Below are positions 11,815 through 22,217 of a stretch of DNA of 64,000 nucleotides, in pieces. This DNA comes from Catenaria anguillulae PL171 (taxonomy: Eukaryota; Blastocladiomycota; Blastocladiomycetes; Blastocladiales; Catenariaceae), in the NCBI GenBank assembly GCA_002102555.1, contig MCFL01000001.1:930001-994000 (forward strand), in the 5' to 3' direction. Made by a program: the position numbers and the translations under genes. The first letter of the stretch is position 1. Each line of letters opens with the position of its first letter. Below the pieces are notes generated by a model, which made no database searches, had not been told where the DNA came from, and was given only the letters and a program-made list of their open reading frames with translations.

Positions 11815-13407
11815 TCATCGAGTGCCAGGTGCACCATTTACGTTCGCATTTCCTGCTCCTGCTCTCGTCGTAGTCGTAGTCGGATAAGCAATCACACCGG
11901 GACGCAGATGCACGGGCTCCCAACTTTTCCGCGACCCCGCAAGTCCGTTTGCACCGCCTGCTGCGTCACCCGCTGCGGTGGTCACATGTGCCGTTGATCC
12001 CGAACTCGATCCCGATCCCTGAATCACAGTGAGATCCTCAGTCGACAAGACCTTGGGCAGCACGCCGCGGACGGGCGTACTCGGCAACGATCCGCCCGCG
12101 CCCACGATCGGCGGCGACGCAAAGCTCGATGAGGAATGGTGCATGTGATTCCGGCGAAGCACACCTGTCGCCGGGTCCTTGATCAAACTGATAGGCGCGG
12201 GATGTGGTGAAGAAGTTGGTGTGACAACCGATGCAGAAGGCGGAGCCGAGATGGATCCAAACGCGTGTGCTGGCGGGAGCAAGTTGCCCGTGTTGATGGT
12301 CAGCAATGGCGGCGGGCCATGCTTGGCAGACGCGCCTGCAGGCGACGCTTGCGCAAACGAGTATGAAGATTTGCCCGAAGAGCCTTGATCTTGGTCGCCG
12401 ACATCATCCCTGTCGTCGCAGTCTGTATCGTCTGACCACGCGCCCTCTTCAATCTTCCATCCTTCGGGCACTGTGCTGAGCATGCTACCGCGGGCAAGGT
12501 CGGCCAGGCCAAACACAGGCGCCACTTGGCCAATGGCCAGATACACAAGGCTCGAAACGACGGACTGAGCAGTTGCAACAGCATCGTCGACCATGTCGGG
12601 CGGCACCTGCTCAAGAACCCATTGGACCCAATGGAGATCGGCCCAGACTTGTGCATGAACCGTGTCGACCGGAGCTTTGAGAAGAATACCTTCTTGGTCA
12701 CTGGTATGTGCACAGGTTGGGCAGTGGTGGTAATGAACGGACGCGCGAAGCCCTGTACGAAGCGAGGCGAGGCGGCGGCGAGCGTCGACAGTGGAAGTGG
12801 CAGCACTGTCTCTGGGCGGATCCGGTGCAAAGGAAATGCGAGAGGGGCGAGCGTCGCCTTCCGTGACTCTCGCAGGTGCCTGGCTTGACTGCGGATGGGT
12901 TTGCACCATTGTCTCGTCTTCGGACGAGCTGGAGGTTGCCGGGACCGGCCGGAATTGAGGCAAAGAGGATGGTCCCGGCACATACACGCATTGATTGCAC
13001 GCAGGACAATGATGGTGATCGATCGAAACGCAGGTACGACACAGGGAGCAGTGCCAGACGACCTCGGACGACACATCACAGCCGCGGCACAGAGAGTAGA
13101 ATCTGCGCGACTCGGGTGCAGCAAGCGTCTTTTGGGCTTGCGGTTGGGCTTGCCATGATTCGTTGCGCGCGATGGTGGGCGTATCGAGCACTGTGGGTGC
13201 CTCGCTGGTGACGGAGCTGCGGCGACGGCCACGGGCAGCGATATTGGCAAGCGAGGCTGACATGCGGCGCGAAAATGCGGCAGCCGAGATGGATGGCCGA
13301 CGAGGCGCTCCGGATGCCGGTATATCTTGCGCTTTTGCGTTTTCGGTCGGCCCGATTGTGCTCACGGGCGCGCTCGCAACACCAGTCACGCCGCCGTGGG
13401 CGGCCAA
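11815..13407 (-). CDS. Unrecognised Cys/His-rich protein with low-complexity C-terminus
   Basis: Single open frame of 530 codons with no break. Residues about 1-95 are basic and Ser-rich (SRRMSASLANIAARGRRRSS). A compact Cys/His block follows at about 104-145: FYSLCRGCDVSSEVV, WHCSLCRTCVS, then HHHCPACNQCVYVPG. This gives pairs of CxxC plus HC and HHC, consistent with two or three zinc sites. A second HHCPTC sits near residue 222. Then comes a Leu/Val-rich helix-like stretch (VQWVLEQVPPDMVDDAV), an acidic patch (DDTDCDDRDDVGDQD), and about 180 residues of Ser/Pro/Thr/Gly low complexity. I do not recognise the family; a zinc-binding adaptor or nucleic-acid/ubiquitin-related protein is possible. 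The start is the first ATG of the frame and could be slightly downstream. Confidence 0.6.
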   Translation of the reverse strand: MAAHGGVTGVASAPVSTIGPTENAKAQDIPASGAPRRPSISAAAFSRRMSASLANIAARGRRRSSVTSEAPTVLDTPTIARNESWQAQPQAQKTLAAPESRRFYSLCRGCDVSSEVVWHCSLCRTCVSIDHHHCPACNQCVYVPGPSSLPQFRPVPATSSSSEDETMVQTHPQSSQAPARVTEGDARPSRISFAPDPPRDSAATSTVDARRRLASLRTGLRASVHYHHCPTCAHTSDQEGILLKAPVDTVHAQVWADLHWVQWVLEQVPPDMVDDAVATAQSVVSSLVYLAIGQVAPVFGLADLARGSMLSTVPEGWKIEEGAWSDDTDCDDRDDVGDQDQGSSGKSSYSFAQASPAGASAKHGPPPLLTINTGNLLPPAHAFGSISAPPSASVVTPTSSPHPAPISLIKDPATGVLRRNHMHHSSSSFASPPIVGAGGSLPSTPVRGVLPKVLSTEDLTVIQGSGSSSGSTAHVTTAAGDAAGGANGLAGSRKSWEPVHLRPGVIAYPTTTTTRAGAGNANVNGAPGTR

Positions 13408-13749
13408 ATTGCCAATGCCTGGCGTGGTCGGTGGCGTAAGATGACGGGCGAAATGGGGGCGGATTCAGAGTGCGGCGCTTGAGTAGTTGGGGTGGACTTC
13501 GGAGCAAACAGTGCGCGGGAAGCTCATTGAGATTTCGCCCAAAACGGCCGGGTTGCAAGTGAAGTTAAGAAAGTCGGTGAAGCATGAAGTGAAGATGGGT
13601 TTGAGTGTGCCGAGCAAATGGTTGCGTTGGGGAAAGGTGCGTGACTCTGTGTGAAGTAGGTCGGTTGGGGATGGTTATCTGGGTGGTCGGGTAACAACCA
13701 TACTACAAAGTGACAGCAAGATGAGAGACAGTGCAGATGGTGCAATGAA
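13408..13749. other. Intergenic between two minus-strand genes
   Basis: Should carry the promoter of the Cys-rich gene. No clear TATA or other element noted. Confidence 0.35.
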
Positions 13750-16062
13750 TCATTTCGAAAGTGAACGTACAAGGTACAACAGGTTCAAAATCTGCCGGCG
13801 AGCAATCAAGTTCTCCTCGAGTCGGTCACGGGCTCGTACGTCAGCGCTCATTCCCAAATCCGCCTTGAGCTCTGCAAGCGCGTCTGACACGGCCATGGTA
13901 ATGAGCGGCGCCGGTCCAATATCTTCGGGAGTTACACATGTGGAAACGAGCGTCGGCGGGCTCGACTCGGGGAGAATGACACGGTATGGTAGCCCGCTGT
14001 CCTCAATCACTTGGCGAACAATGGTGGGAGAAGGCAGAGCATGAAGCGTGACAGCAGGGGCGTCAACATCGTCAAACACAGGTGCCTCGGGCGGGTTGGG
14101 TTCGGGCCGACCTGGTCGGGGATGTGCCTGATGGGCATGATGCTGATGTTGGTGGGAAGGAATCAAAAGTGGCCGAGGACCGCGCTGATGCTGTGCGTTC
14201 GTGTCGACCTGCTCGTCATCCGATACATCAGTGGCACTGTCCACAGTCGCCACATCTGTTTCCGTTTCAGTCATGTTGAAGCTGGTATCGGCAGTGCTCA
14301 AGTCACCGCCGCAGCAATCACATGTGCTAGCACTGCTTGATCGCGGGCGAAGAGGAGAGTGCGGCGGGGGACTGGAGATGGGCGGCGGCGGGGGTCGTGG
14401 TACCGACCCTGGTGTCGATGAGTTTGTCGCATGGAGGCGAGCATGGGATGCGAGAGTAGTTGTCGTGTTGGACGTTGGAGCAGTTGGAGATGGAACAAGC
14501 GAGCATCGCTCACACAAGTGTGCCATTGGCGCGGCCGTTCGATTCGTCAACGCCACCAAGTCAGACCATGACCACCATGCGCGAACCGGCCCCGGCGTAA
14601 ATGACAACGGGGAGGGTAAGGTTGATGTATAAACAAGAGGCACACGCGACGGGATGCGAGAAATCAGCGAAGTAAACTCGTCTTGTTCGCCCACAAAAAT
14701 CCACCGCCGTGCACTTGACGCTGCAGAATTTGGTGTCCAATCGTCGGTTTCACGAGGCGAGTAGTAACGAGACAAGGTGCACACCGAATGAACAGAAAAG
14801 GTTGGCGGAGCTGCCAAGTCGAGAATCAGCATGTCCTGCCCGCTCACGGGTGGCTCGATCCACTCATCGCCATCCAGCTCGGTGTCAACGGTTGCTGTTG
14901 AGAAGCGCGGCGACGCGCCAGCCAAGTGAGGGGACCGATGATGTGTCGACTGCGGGCGAAGGAGCGATATGCGCGCAACGCGGTCAAGCGGAATGTGCAA
15001 GCAATAGGTTAAGGATCCGACAAAGGCGGCTAAAGCAGATCCGCCTTGGTCGTGATACTCCGAGGCGGCCTTTGCAAATTCCGAAAGCGGCCGAAACACG
15101 CACTCACGGTCTTCCTGCTGATGCTCGTTGTTGCAGTCGCCATCATCGTCGTCAGTATCGCTAGCTTCCTCTTGCAAAACTGGCTCGTTTGGGTCTAGGT
15201 CAATGTATCGGAGAATGAGTGCGTCTCGACCCACAACAGATAAGCCTGCAGGTGCTGGAGCTGAGCGGGTCTTTGGGCGATTGAAATTGGACGAGGACCA
15301 AATCGAAAGCTGGCCAGGAAAGTTTGACGTGAAGGTTGGTGACGACGCCGAGGCATTGATACTGCTACTTGGGCCGCCGTTGCAAAAAGTGACGGCATGC
15401 ACGAGCGAAGCTTCCATGCGTTGACCAAATGTGGGCATTTGCGGTTCCATGCAGAACCCGTCGACATCGGCGGCCGATACGGGTGGACAGGTTGTCGTTG
15501 GTGGTGGTAAGCGGGGCCGTGGTGGGAAGTCGCAGGCGAGAGAAGGCGGCAGGTATCCGGTCGACGAAGCGGGCGGCACATGAGTGGGAAGCAGAGTCAT
15601 GGGAACCGGGGTACTGTGCTGAGCGAGAAGGCCAAATGCGATGGTTGCGATTGTGCGAGCCAGTCCGAGAGGAGAATCGGGTGGTGAATGTGCAAATAGG
15701 CTTGCATTGCTGTACATGTGTTTGCGTGGTAAAGTCAGCGAGCTGTTGTCAGCCATTGCACCATGACCTCGACACGCAAAAGAATGTGGCATACCAAGGT
15801 GCAGAAACGTCAAGTCATTGTCAAGCACCATCCGCAAAAGGACATGGAGCGATTCGGGCAGATGCATGAGCTCAGCCACGGGCAAGTCAAGGTCGACTTG
15901 AACCGCTTCTTGAGGATGTTCCTCATGAGCACACGCCGCCGACACAGTCATGCTGCTGCTAGTCTGCGTGGAATGAGCAACGGCAGTCGTAAGCAAGAGC
16001 TCGCTCTGGTCGGGGAATTCGCTTGTGATGCCGAGATGCTGGCTCGCCACGGGTGGTGTCAT
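13750..16062 (-). CDS. Unrecognised 770-residue, largely disordered protein
   Basis: One uninterrupted frame. The N-terminal half is Pro/Ser/Thr/His-rich with scattered ordered segments (DLPVAELMHLPESLHVLLRM; ALILRYIDLDPNEPVLQEE). A middle block at about residues 310-500 looks more globular (FRPLSEFAKAASEYHDQGG; RRWIFVGEQDEFTSLISR; WWSWSDLVALTNRTAAPMAH), followed by a CERC and a CDCC pair. Poly-Pro and Ser runs come next (RPPPPPISSPPPHS), then acidic and His/Gln-rich patches. The last 45 residues form a likely coiled coil (ALAELKADLGMSADVRARD, LEENLIARRQILNLLYLVRS). I cannot assign a family. The uninterrupted 2.3 kb frame in a region where genes often carry breaks supports it being real. Confidence 0.55.
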   Translation of the reverse strand: MTPPVASQHLGITSEFPDQSELLLTTAVAHSTQTSSSMTVSAACAHEEHPQEAVQVDLDLPVAELMHLPESLHVLLRMVLDNDLTFLHLGMPHSFACRGHGAMADNSSLTLPRKHMYSNASLFAHSPPDSPLGLARTIATIAFGLLAQHSTPVPMTLLPTHVPPASSTGYLPPSLACDFPPRPRLPPPTTTCPPVSAADVDGFCMEPQMPTFGQRMEASLVHAVTFCNGGPSSSINASASSPTFTSNFPGQLSIWSSSNFNRPKTRSAPAPAGLSVVGRDALILRYIDLDPNEPVLQEEASDTDDDDGDCNNEHQQEDRECVFRPLSEFAKAASEYHDQGGSALAAFVGSLTYCLHIPLDRVARISLLRPQSTHHRSPHLAGASPRFSTATVDTELDGDEWIEPPVSGQDMLILDLAAPPTFSVHSVCTLSRYYSPRETDDWTPNSAASSARRWIFVGEQDEFTSLISRIPSRVPLVYTSTLPSPLSFTPGPVRAWWSWSDLVALTNRTAAPMAHLCERCSLVPSPTAPTSNTTTTLASHARLHATNSSTPGSVPRPPPPPISSPPPHSPLRPRSSSASTCDCCGGDLSTADTSFNMTETETDVATVDSATDVSDDEQVDTNAQHQRGPRPLLIPSHQHQHHAHQAHPRPGRPEPNPPEAPVFDDVDAPAVTLHALPSPTIVRQVIEDSGLPYRVILPESSPPTLVSTCVTPEDIGPAPLITMAVSDALAELKADLGMSADVRARDRLEENLIARRQILNLLYLVRSLSK

Positions 16063-16576
16063 TGTGCCAACGCTGCGGGATCAATTCAGTGCCGGCAACG
16101 AGTTATCCTGGGAAACTCCAAAGCTTGGTGATGCAAGGCGCTTGCGGCGAGAGCAACAACTGAAAGGACTCTGCGGCGCTGCGGCGCCGGTACCAGTTAC
16201 CAAAACGTGTGGGCGACGTGAGACGGCGTGGAATGGACGATTGCTAACGATTGCATCAAGAGACGAGGGAATACATTGATGTGTACAAACGGTTTTGGTC
16301 ACGCAACATGGCCCGACTATCGCCCACAGACTAAAAAGCACGGCCTTGTCTGCACTCTGACTCTGGCCAGACGTGGCGTAGTTTGTCATGAGATGTCGAT
16401 GAGAACAAGGTCATAATGCCAATGGCCACAACGCGATCGGCGGATTCAAAAGCCCATCAGCCGTCATGTGAGCCATGTGAATGAACCCACTCGATGGAGA
16501 AACTGATGTGTCGGATGTTAGTAATGCAATCTAGTGATACATACAGTAGGAACAAGTGCAACTAATCACCCTAATG
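16063..16576. other. Intergenic, no gene seen
   Basis: Gap of about 510 bp between the 770-residue protein start and the ATPase stop, both genes on the minus strand. No coding frame is supported on either strand. Confidence 0.4.
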
Positions 16577-19500
16577 TCAGCGACAAGACAACTCACCACG
16601 CCAACTTTGCCACCACCGATTCCGGCCTCTCCTCACGACCCACTTCCTCACCTCGTCCAGAGTGGGAACAACCACCGCCAAAGGGATGGGGAACAGCCAG
16701 TATACAAACGGAATGCCATGCGTGCCGATAATGTCGTTAAACTGGGGCAAGTAGACAAACACGATGGCCACGAGGAGCGACGCGACCATAGCGACAAACA
16801 GCATCGGGTTCTTGAGCGGCGACTGGTTCACCATCGACATGTACCGCGTGCGCGCAGCAAGGGCATTGCCAAACTGCAGAATCACGAGCGTCGCAAAGTA
16901 CACGCATTGGCCGCCGTTGTTGGCCGTGATGAGGTCGGCTTGTGGGATGCCGAGCGCGGCTTCCGTGTACTGATCGAACGCAAACAGAAGGTGCGACGGC
17001 GAGAGCCCCCATTCGCGGTACATGTACACAAAGAACATCATGTGTGCAAGGATTGACTCGATCATGCCGACGAAAAGATAGGCCTGGGCAAGCAGTTTGG
17101 CGTTGACCATGCGGTCCCGGTTCGGGCGGCGGGGAGGGCGCAGGAGCAGGTCGGATTCGGCCTCCTCGTACATGAGCGCAAGCGATACAAACAGATCCGT
17201 GAGAACGCAGATAACGATCATCAAGAAGCCCGACAGCGGCAGCGGGACACCGAGAAAGAGGTTGACCAGGACTGGGGTGAGTTCTGAGAAGGAGCCAGCG
17301 GGGAGCAGGTAGAGGCAGACCTGGAAAAAAAAAAACACAAGCGAATCTCATTGTGTGAGCGGAAACCGTGGCAAGAGAATCAAGGAGAAACCAGACAGAA
17401 AAGCGCACCTTCTTCAAGTTTTCAAACACGACACGACCCTCCCTCAATGCCACCACAACCGAAGCCAAATTTGAATCGAGCAAGACCATGTCGCCAGCGG
17501 CCATGGCGACATCTGACCCGCCGCCCATGGCCACACCCAAATGGGCATTCTTGAGCGCCGGGGCGTCATTGACTCCATCGCCCGTCACTGCCACAATCTC
17601 GCCGCGCTCCTGGAACGCATGGACAATCTGCAACTTATGCTCGGGTGTCGTGCGTGCAAACACCACCTCCTCATAATCGCATGCAATCGACCAGTGCGCG
17701 TCCGTCATGTCACTCATGTTTGCGCCCGTGAGCACGAGCGCCGCCTTTGTGCGCAACCGTTCGCGAATCATGGCGTTGGATGCGGAACCGGGCAGCTTTG
17801 GGATGGGAACACGGCCCATGAGCTCGTCGTCGGCAAGCGGCCGGCACTCCTTCTTGACAGCATCGTCCAAGTGTTCAAACGTGTGCACTTGCTGCTTGGT
17901 GACGATCCCGCACTCGCGCGCAATCGCCGTGGCCGTGAGTTGGAAATCGCCCGTAACCATCATGACCCGCACACCGGCACCGCGCAGCGTGTTGACCACG
18001 TCCTTGGTCTCTGGCCGTGGCGGATCCACAATGCCGAGCAAACCGACGAGGCTCAGGTCGCCCGCGGCAATCAAGTTGTCGACCATGAGCTCATTGTCCG
18101 CAATGTCGCCAATGACCTTGTCCTGACCCGCCAACACACGACGTGCAATCAGCAAGACACGTTGCCCCTGGCTCGACAAATCCTCTTGGAGCTTGCGCAG
18201 CTTTGCCTGGGCCACCTCATCCAGCAACACGTCCTCGCCATGCTCGTCCATGTACCGAGTCACATGCACGCTCAACAAGTCGGGCGCGCCCTTGACCAGC
18301 AACACTTGCTCGTCGCCCGCCAAATCCTGCTTGCCCGCCAACCGCTTCAAAAACTCTGGAGGGACCTGACCGGCAACGCTTGCGAGCACCGTGACCATGC
18401 GCTTGGTCTTTGAGTTGAACGGCACGTGCATGACCTTGGCCGTGGCGGCAGCTTGTGCGCCGGCATCCACGTGCGCATGGGCAAACCGAAGCATGGCAAC
18501 ATCGGTCGCGTCGCCCTGGACACGCCGCGCGTGAATCGGAAGGTGCATGTCTGCTTGGTCAAAGCTGGCGCCATTGCACAGGTGTGCGGCCGCCGCAAGC
18601 GCCGAGAGAACCGAGGGTGCGGCGTGTTGCGTGTGGTGGAGCGCAATGAGCCGCCAATTGCCAGCGGGGTAGTGAGGCCAACGACCGCAGACGAAACAAC
18701 CATTTGGTTGGTCGTCAAGGTCCCCGTCTTGTCAGAGCAAAGCACACTGCAGCATCCCAATGTTTCCACCACGCTGAGGTTCTTCACAAGCACGCGCTGC
18801 TGGAACATGCGCCGGGCGACAATCGTCAGCACCACCGTCACGGCGATCGGCAAGCCCTCGGGCGTGAATGCAACCAGCACACCCATATCCGTCGACAAGA
18901 ACGTCGACAGGTCCAAAAACGTCGGGTACCAGTTGCGCAGGGCGAGCATGTACCAGGCAAAGCACGCCAATGCCGTGGAAATGGCAAGCGATCCAATCAC
19001 GATCGAGAAACGGATGATTTCCCTCTGCAACGTGGTTTGCGTGACACGTGTGCGCGACGCCAAGCTGGCCACCTGGCCCATGACGGTGCGGTCGCCCGTG
19101 GCAATCACAACACCAATGCCTTGGCCTTCGGTCACAAAAGTGCCCATGAACACCATGTTGTGCGATTCGAGCACATTGTCGTCGGTTGCCTCGACCGTGC
19201 AGTGGATGGGAAGCGATTCGCCCGTCAGGATCGAGTTGTCGACCTTGAGGCCCGTGTGCGAGATAATCCGCAGGTCGGCAGGGACTTTGGACCCGTAGGT
19301 CAAGTGGACCAGGTCACCGGGAACAAGGCCAGACGACGGAACGGTCGATTGGGCGCCGTTGGCGCGGGTGACGGTGGTGGATTGCGGCAGCATCGAGTTG
19401 ATGGATGACATGATACGCGACGAGGTAAAGTCTTGGTAGGCTGTGTTGGGAAACAATGAAAACCAAAGGAATGAGTTTCATGCATCATGATCAAGCCAGG

Positions 19501-20063
19501 ATGTAAACAGGTAAAGCCGTACCAGTAAAGGAAGCTTGCAAAAAGATGACGAGCAAAATACTCACAGCGAGCGCCAAGTTGGCCGGCGCCGGGTTGTCAC
19601 CACCAAGCGGTTCTGAAGACAATGCGCCAACGTATGTCAGTCGACCATGTGGGACACCTGTCAGCGGGGCAAAGAAATGACGTACGCCAAGCAATAAACG
19701 TCACGATCGCCGCAATCCACATGATGGCGGCAAACCCACCAAACAAGTACCCCATGGTCTTGCGGAACCAATCCGTCCTGGGCGGCGACAGCACGTTTGG
19801 TCCGACCTTGGCCAACCGACGCGACACGGCCGTTGCATCCAGTCCCTTTTCCAGCGACACTCCAAACCACAGTGAAAGCTCGTGGAGGTCTTGAGGTGCG
19901 CGTCGCCGTGCGTTTCTTGCGGACCGTTAGCCTTGGCCGATGGGCGTGGGAGCGTGACTTCTTGGGTCAAGGTGCGGAAGGCGACTTGGATCGGAATGGT
20001 CGAGTCGGGCGACGGGCCGGTGGCCGAGTGGCCGCCGCGCGGAGGAGGAATGTATTTAGGCAT
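16577..20063 (-). CDS. P2C-type P-ATPase, Na,K/H,K-ATPase alpha-subunit-like
   Basis: Starts MPKYIPPPRGGHSA at 20063. Introns 19685-19613 (73 bp), 19522-19441 (82 bp) and 17408-17321 (88 bp). One base added near 19880 (joins DAHLK to LHELSLWFGVSLEKGL) and another near 18615 restore about 1,070 residues. In order: N-terminal cation-ATPase domain (VSRRLAKVGPNVLSPPRTDW), M1-M2, actuator loop with TGES, M4 with TPEGLPIAVTV, phosphorylation site CSDKTGTLTTNQM, nucleotide-binding domain with KGAPDL, hinge VTGDGVNDAPAL, and M5-M10. M7-M8 has QFGNALAARTRYMS, and the end has LDEVRKWVVRR, both typical of P2C pumps and unlike fungal ENA or PMA pumps. It probably exports Na+ or H+ in exchange for K+ at the plasma membrane. 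No beta subunit is seen in the window. Confidence 0.88.
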
Positions 20064-21113
20064 GGTGGCCGGGTGATGGTGGCGAGAAGACGAGGCCGGG
20101 GAATCGCGGAGCAGGTGCAGGTGAGGCGTGAGGATGCTTGAAAGCGAGGGCAAGGGCATGAATCGCGGCAGGAACAGGGAAGGGGTCAAGTGTAGCAGCA
20201 GTGTCGGAGACGTCCAGACATGCCTCGCCAGACGTGGGGTAGATGAGGGCGACGGTGAGACTTTATGCGCGCATGCTTCGTCGCCCTGGAGCGATACAAC
20301 GGCGGCGGGCGGCGAGCATCGCATTGCATGTTAGGGTCGATTGCTGGCGGCGAGCGGCCACAGATGCATGGCTGTGTAGGTCGAGTCTCGCCGCCGCTGG
20401 TCCATACCAAGACGCGATATCGTCTCGTTTTTCGGGGGGAGGGCCTATGTCGTTCAACGACATGCTTCGAGGCACCAAAATGCGAGAGGCACCTGGCATC
20501 CGTGTCCGCGAGTGCCAGGTCCAGAAACCGCGAAGATCGATGCATGCATAGGATGAGGGTCCTTGAGAAAGCGAGATGTTGGCTCAAGGCCCACCAGCCG
20601 CCGCAGACGCGAAAGGAGCGAGTAACCGAGAGCCGGGAGTCGCTTGCGATGGCCCCTGCTCTGGCATCGGGTACCTACACTGCAGTAGGTGGGAATGGGT
20701 ATAATTTCCATGGCGTCGACACGCTCGGTCCTTGTGACCTTGTCCATTGATGTTCCATCATGTTGATACGTAGGATTTGGCGTGCCTCCATGTGCGGATG
20801 TGCGAGAGAGGCCATTGTTGCCTTGCCTCGCGCCTCGGTCGCTTTCTCACAACCTATTTTACAGAATGGTCCGGCCAGCGATTGCCTGGCTGATCGGTGA
20901 GTGTCCAATGAATGTGCTTGCCGTACCGCCCACGTGCGACACATAGCCCTTGCGTTTGACGATAACTGACAGGGAATGATTATGCATGATTTTGCCTGGA
21001 CTTGGGTGGAGACTTGACGCCCAGCGCAGCGAGCGTCCAAGAAGAAGAACAGGGGCTTTCATTGGGAGCCAATCATCGGACAGATTCATACTACACATTC
21101 CCACACCTAACCG
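20064..21113. other. Intergenic, 1 kb, no gene seen
   Basis: Promoter side of the ATPase gene and 3' side of the ZCCHC10-like gene. Several frames of 100-160 codons exist because of the high GC content, but none shows recognisable motifs or consistent codon usage. Confidence 0.45.
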
Positions 21114-21824
21114 TCAAGAATCGGACCGGCGACGACGACGAGGGCCAGCGTCCGAGCCCGACGATGGCGACCTGGATACCGGCCGAATTTTGCGGTCGTC
21201 GAACCGACGGTGCGGTGGTGAGCGTGAGCGCGAGCGACCAGACTCTGAATCACTGTAGCGGGCGCGCGAGCGAGAACGCGACCGAGATGAACCCGAAGAC
21301 GAAGCGGAGGACGAATATCTGCGGTGGCGGCGGTGGCGGCGAGGAACGGTGCCCTCTGAAGATCGGCCGCGAGATGAATCCGAGCTGCTGCTTGAAGAAG
21401 AACAAGAGGAAGAAGAACTCGAGTCGGAATCGGAGTCGGAATCGGATCCGCTGCTAGTGGTATCACTGGAAGAAGAACTCTCGCTTCCACTTGCCGAACT
21501 GCTGCTACTACTCCGTCGCCTTGTGCGTCTTTCCCTCTCCCTCTCCTTTTCCTTTTCCTGTAACAGGCGGTCTGCAGTTCCCTTGACCAACCCTGCACGC
21601 TGCTTTGCCGACAATCCGGGAATCTCGAGCGGATCAATCTTGACCCTGGGCGCCCTGTCGGTACCCTTGCCCAGCTGTTGTGTACGCGAGGGGCGGTGCT
21701 GGTATGCGGGCGCTTCCTTTTTGCACTCGTAGGTCCAGTGGCCGTGTTGCAGGCATTTTTGGCATTGGACGGCTGTGGACGCTGAGGAGCGGGACGATGG
21801 GCGGACGTCTTTCAGGAGCGGCAT
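21114..21824 (-). CDS. ZCCHC10-like zinc-knuckle protein with SR-rich tail
   Basis: 236 residues without introns from MPLLKDVRPSS. A CX2CX4HX4C zinc knuckle lies at residues about 20-33 (VQCQKCLQHGHWTYEC) and is followed by HRPSRTQQL. That pair is the hallmark of the ZCCHC10 family. The remainder is a long Ser-rich, Arg/Ser and Arg/Glu low-complexity tail (RERERRTRRRSSSSSS, SRSRSRSRARYSDSES), longer in RS dipeptides than in animal ZCCHC10. RS tails bring proteins to spliceosomal or nuclear-speckle complexes, so an RNA-processing role is inferred. It is divergently arranged, 393 bp apart, with the U1-type zinc-finger gene, another likely splicing protein. Confidence 0.8.
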   Translation of the reverse strand: MPLLKDVRPSSRSSASTAVQCQKCLQHGHWTYECKKEAPAYQHRPSRTQQLGKGTDRAPRVKIDPLEIPGLSAKQRAGLVKGTADRLLQEKEKERERERRTRRRSSSSSSASGSESSSSSDTTSSGSDSDSDSDSSSSSSCSSSSSSSDSSRGRSSEGTVPRRHRRHRRYSSSASSSGSSRSRSRSRARYSDSESGRSRSRSPPHRRFDDRKIRPVSRSPSSGSDAGPRRRRRSDS

Positions 21825-22217
21825 GGCTAAGAATAGTTCGGGGGGCGATGAGACAGTGCTGCGTGAGTCAGATGCGGGCCTGAGTCGGCGATGTTGGGAG
21901 ACTGAGGGAGATCTAGAGGTTGAGGTTGTTGCCTGATGATTGAAATCGCAGTCGCCGATCAGGCCGGTTCTGGAACAGTCGTAGAACGCCCAATGGAAGC
22001 CAAAAAGCATGTCGATTGTGTGGCTTGAGGCTGTGTACTCCGCTGAACATTCGAAGTCTCAACGCCAAAAGCGGAGAAATATATAGTATCCTGCTTCGTA
22101 CACATGGACCACCTCGAGCAATGCCTCGTACCACGCGCGATCCAATCCCGTTATCCGTTCAACATACCGCCGCTCCCTTTCCGCCAACATCGTCCCGACT
22201 TGCTACCTACAAGCGCA
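21825..22217. promoter_or_regulatory. Divergent promoter region for the ZCCHC10-like and WBP4-like genes
   Basis: 393 bp between two start codons pointing away from each other. It must drive both genes. No canonical TATA box was recognised. Confidence 0.4.

Noticed and set aside
17541-19408. Two plus-strand frames of 290 codons and one of 234 codons
   Set aside because: All are antisense to the P2C ATPase and show no domain.
20265-20750. A 161-codon plus-strand frame
   Set aside because: No family similarity, biased composition and no splice or start context; the region looks intergenic.
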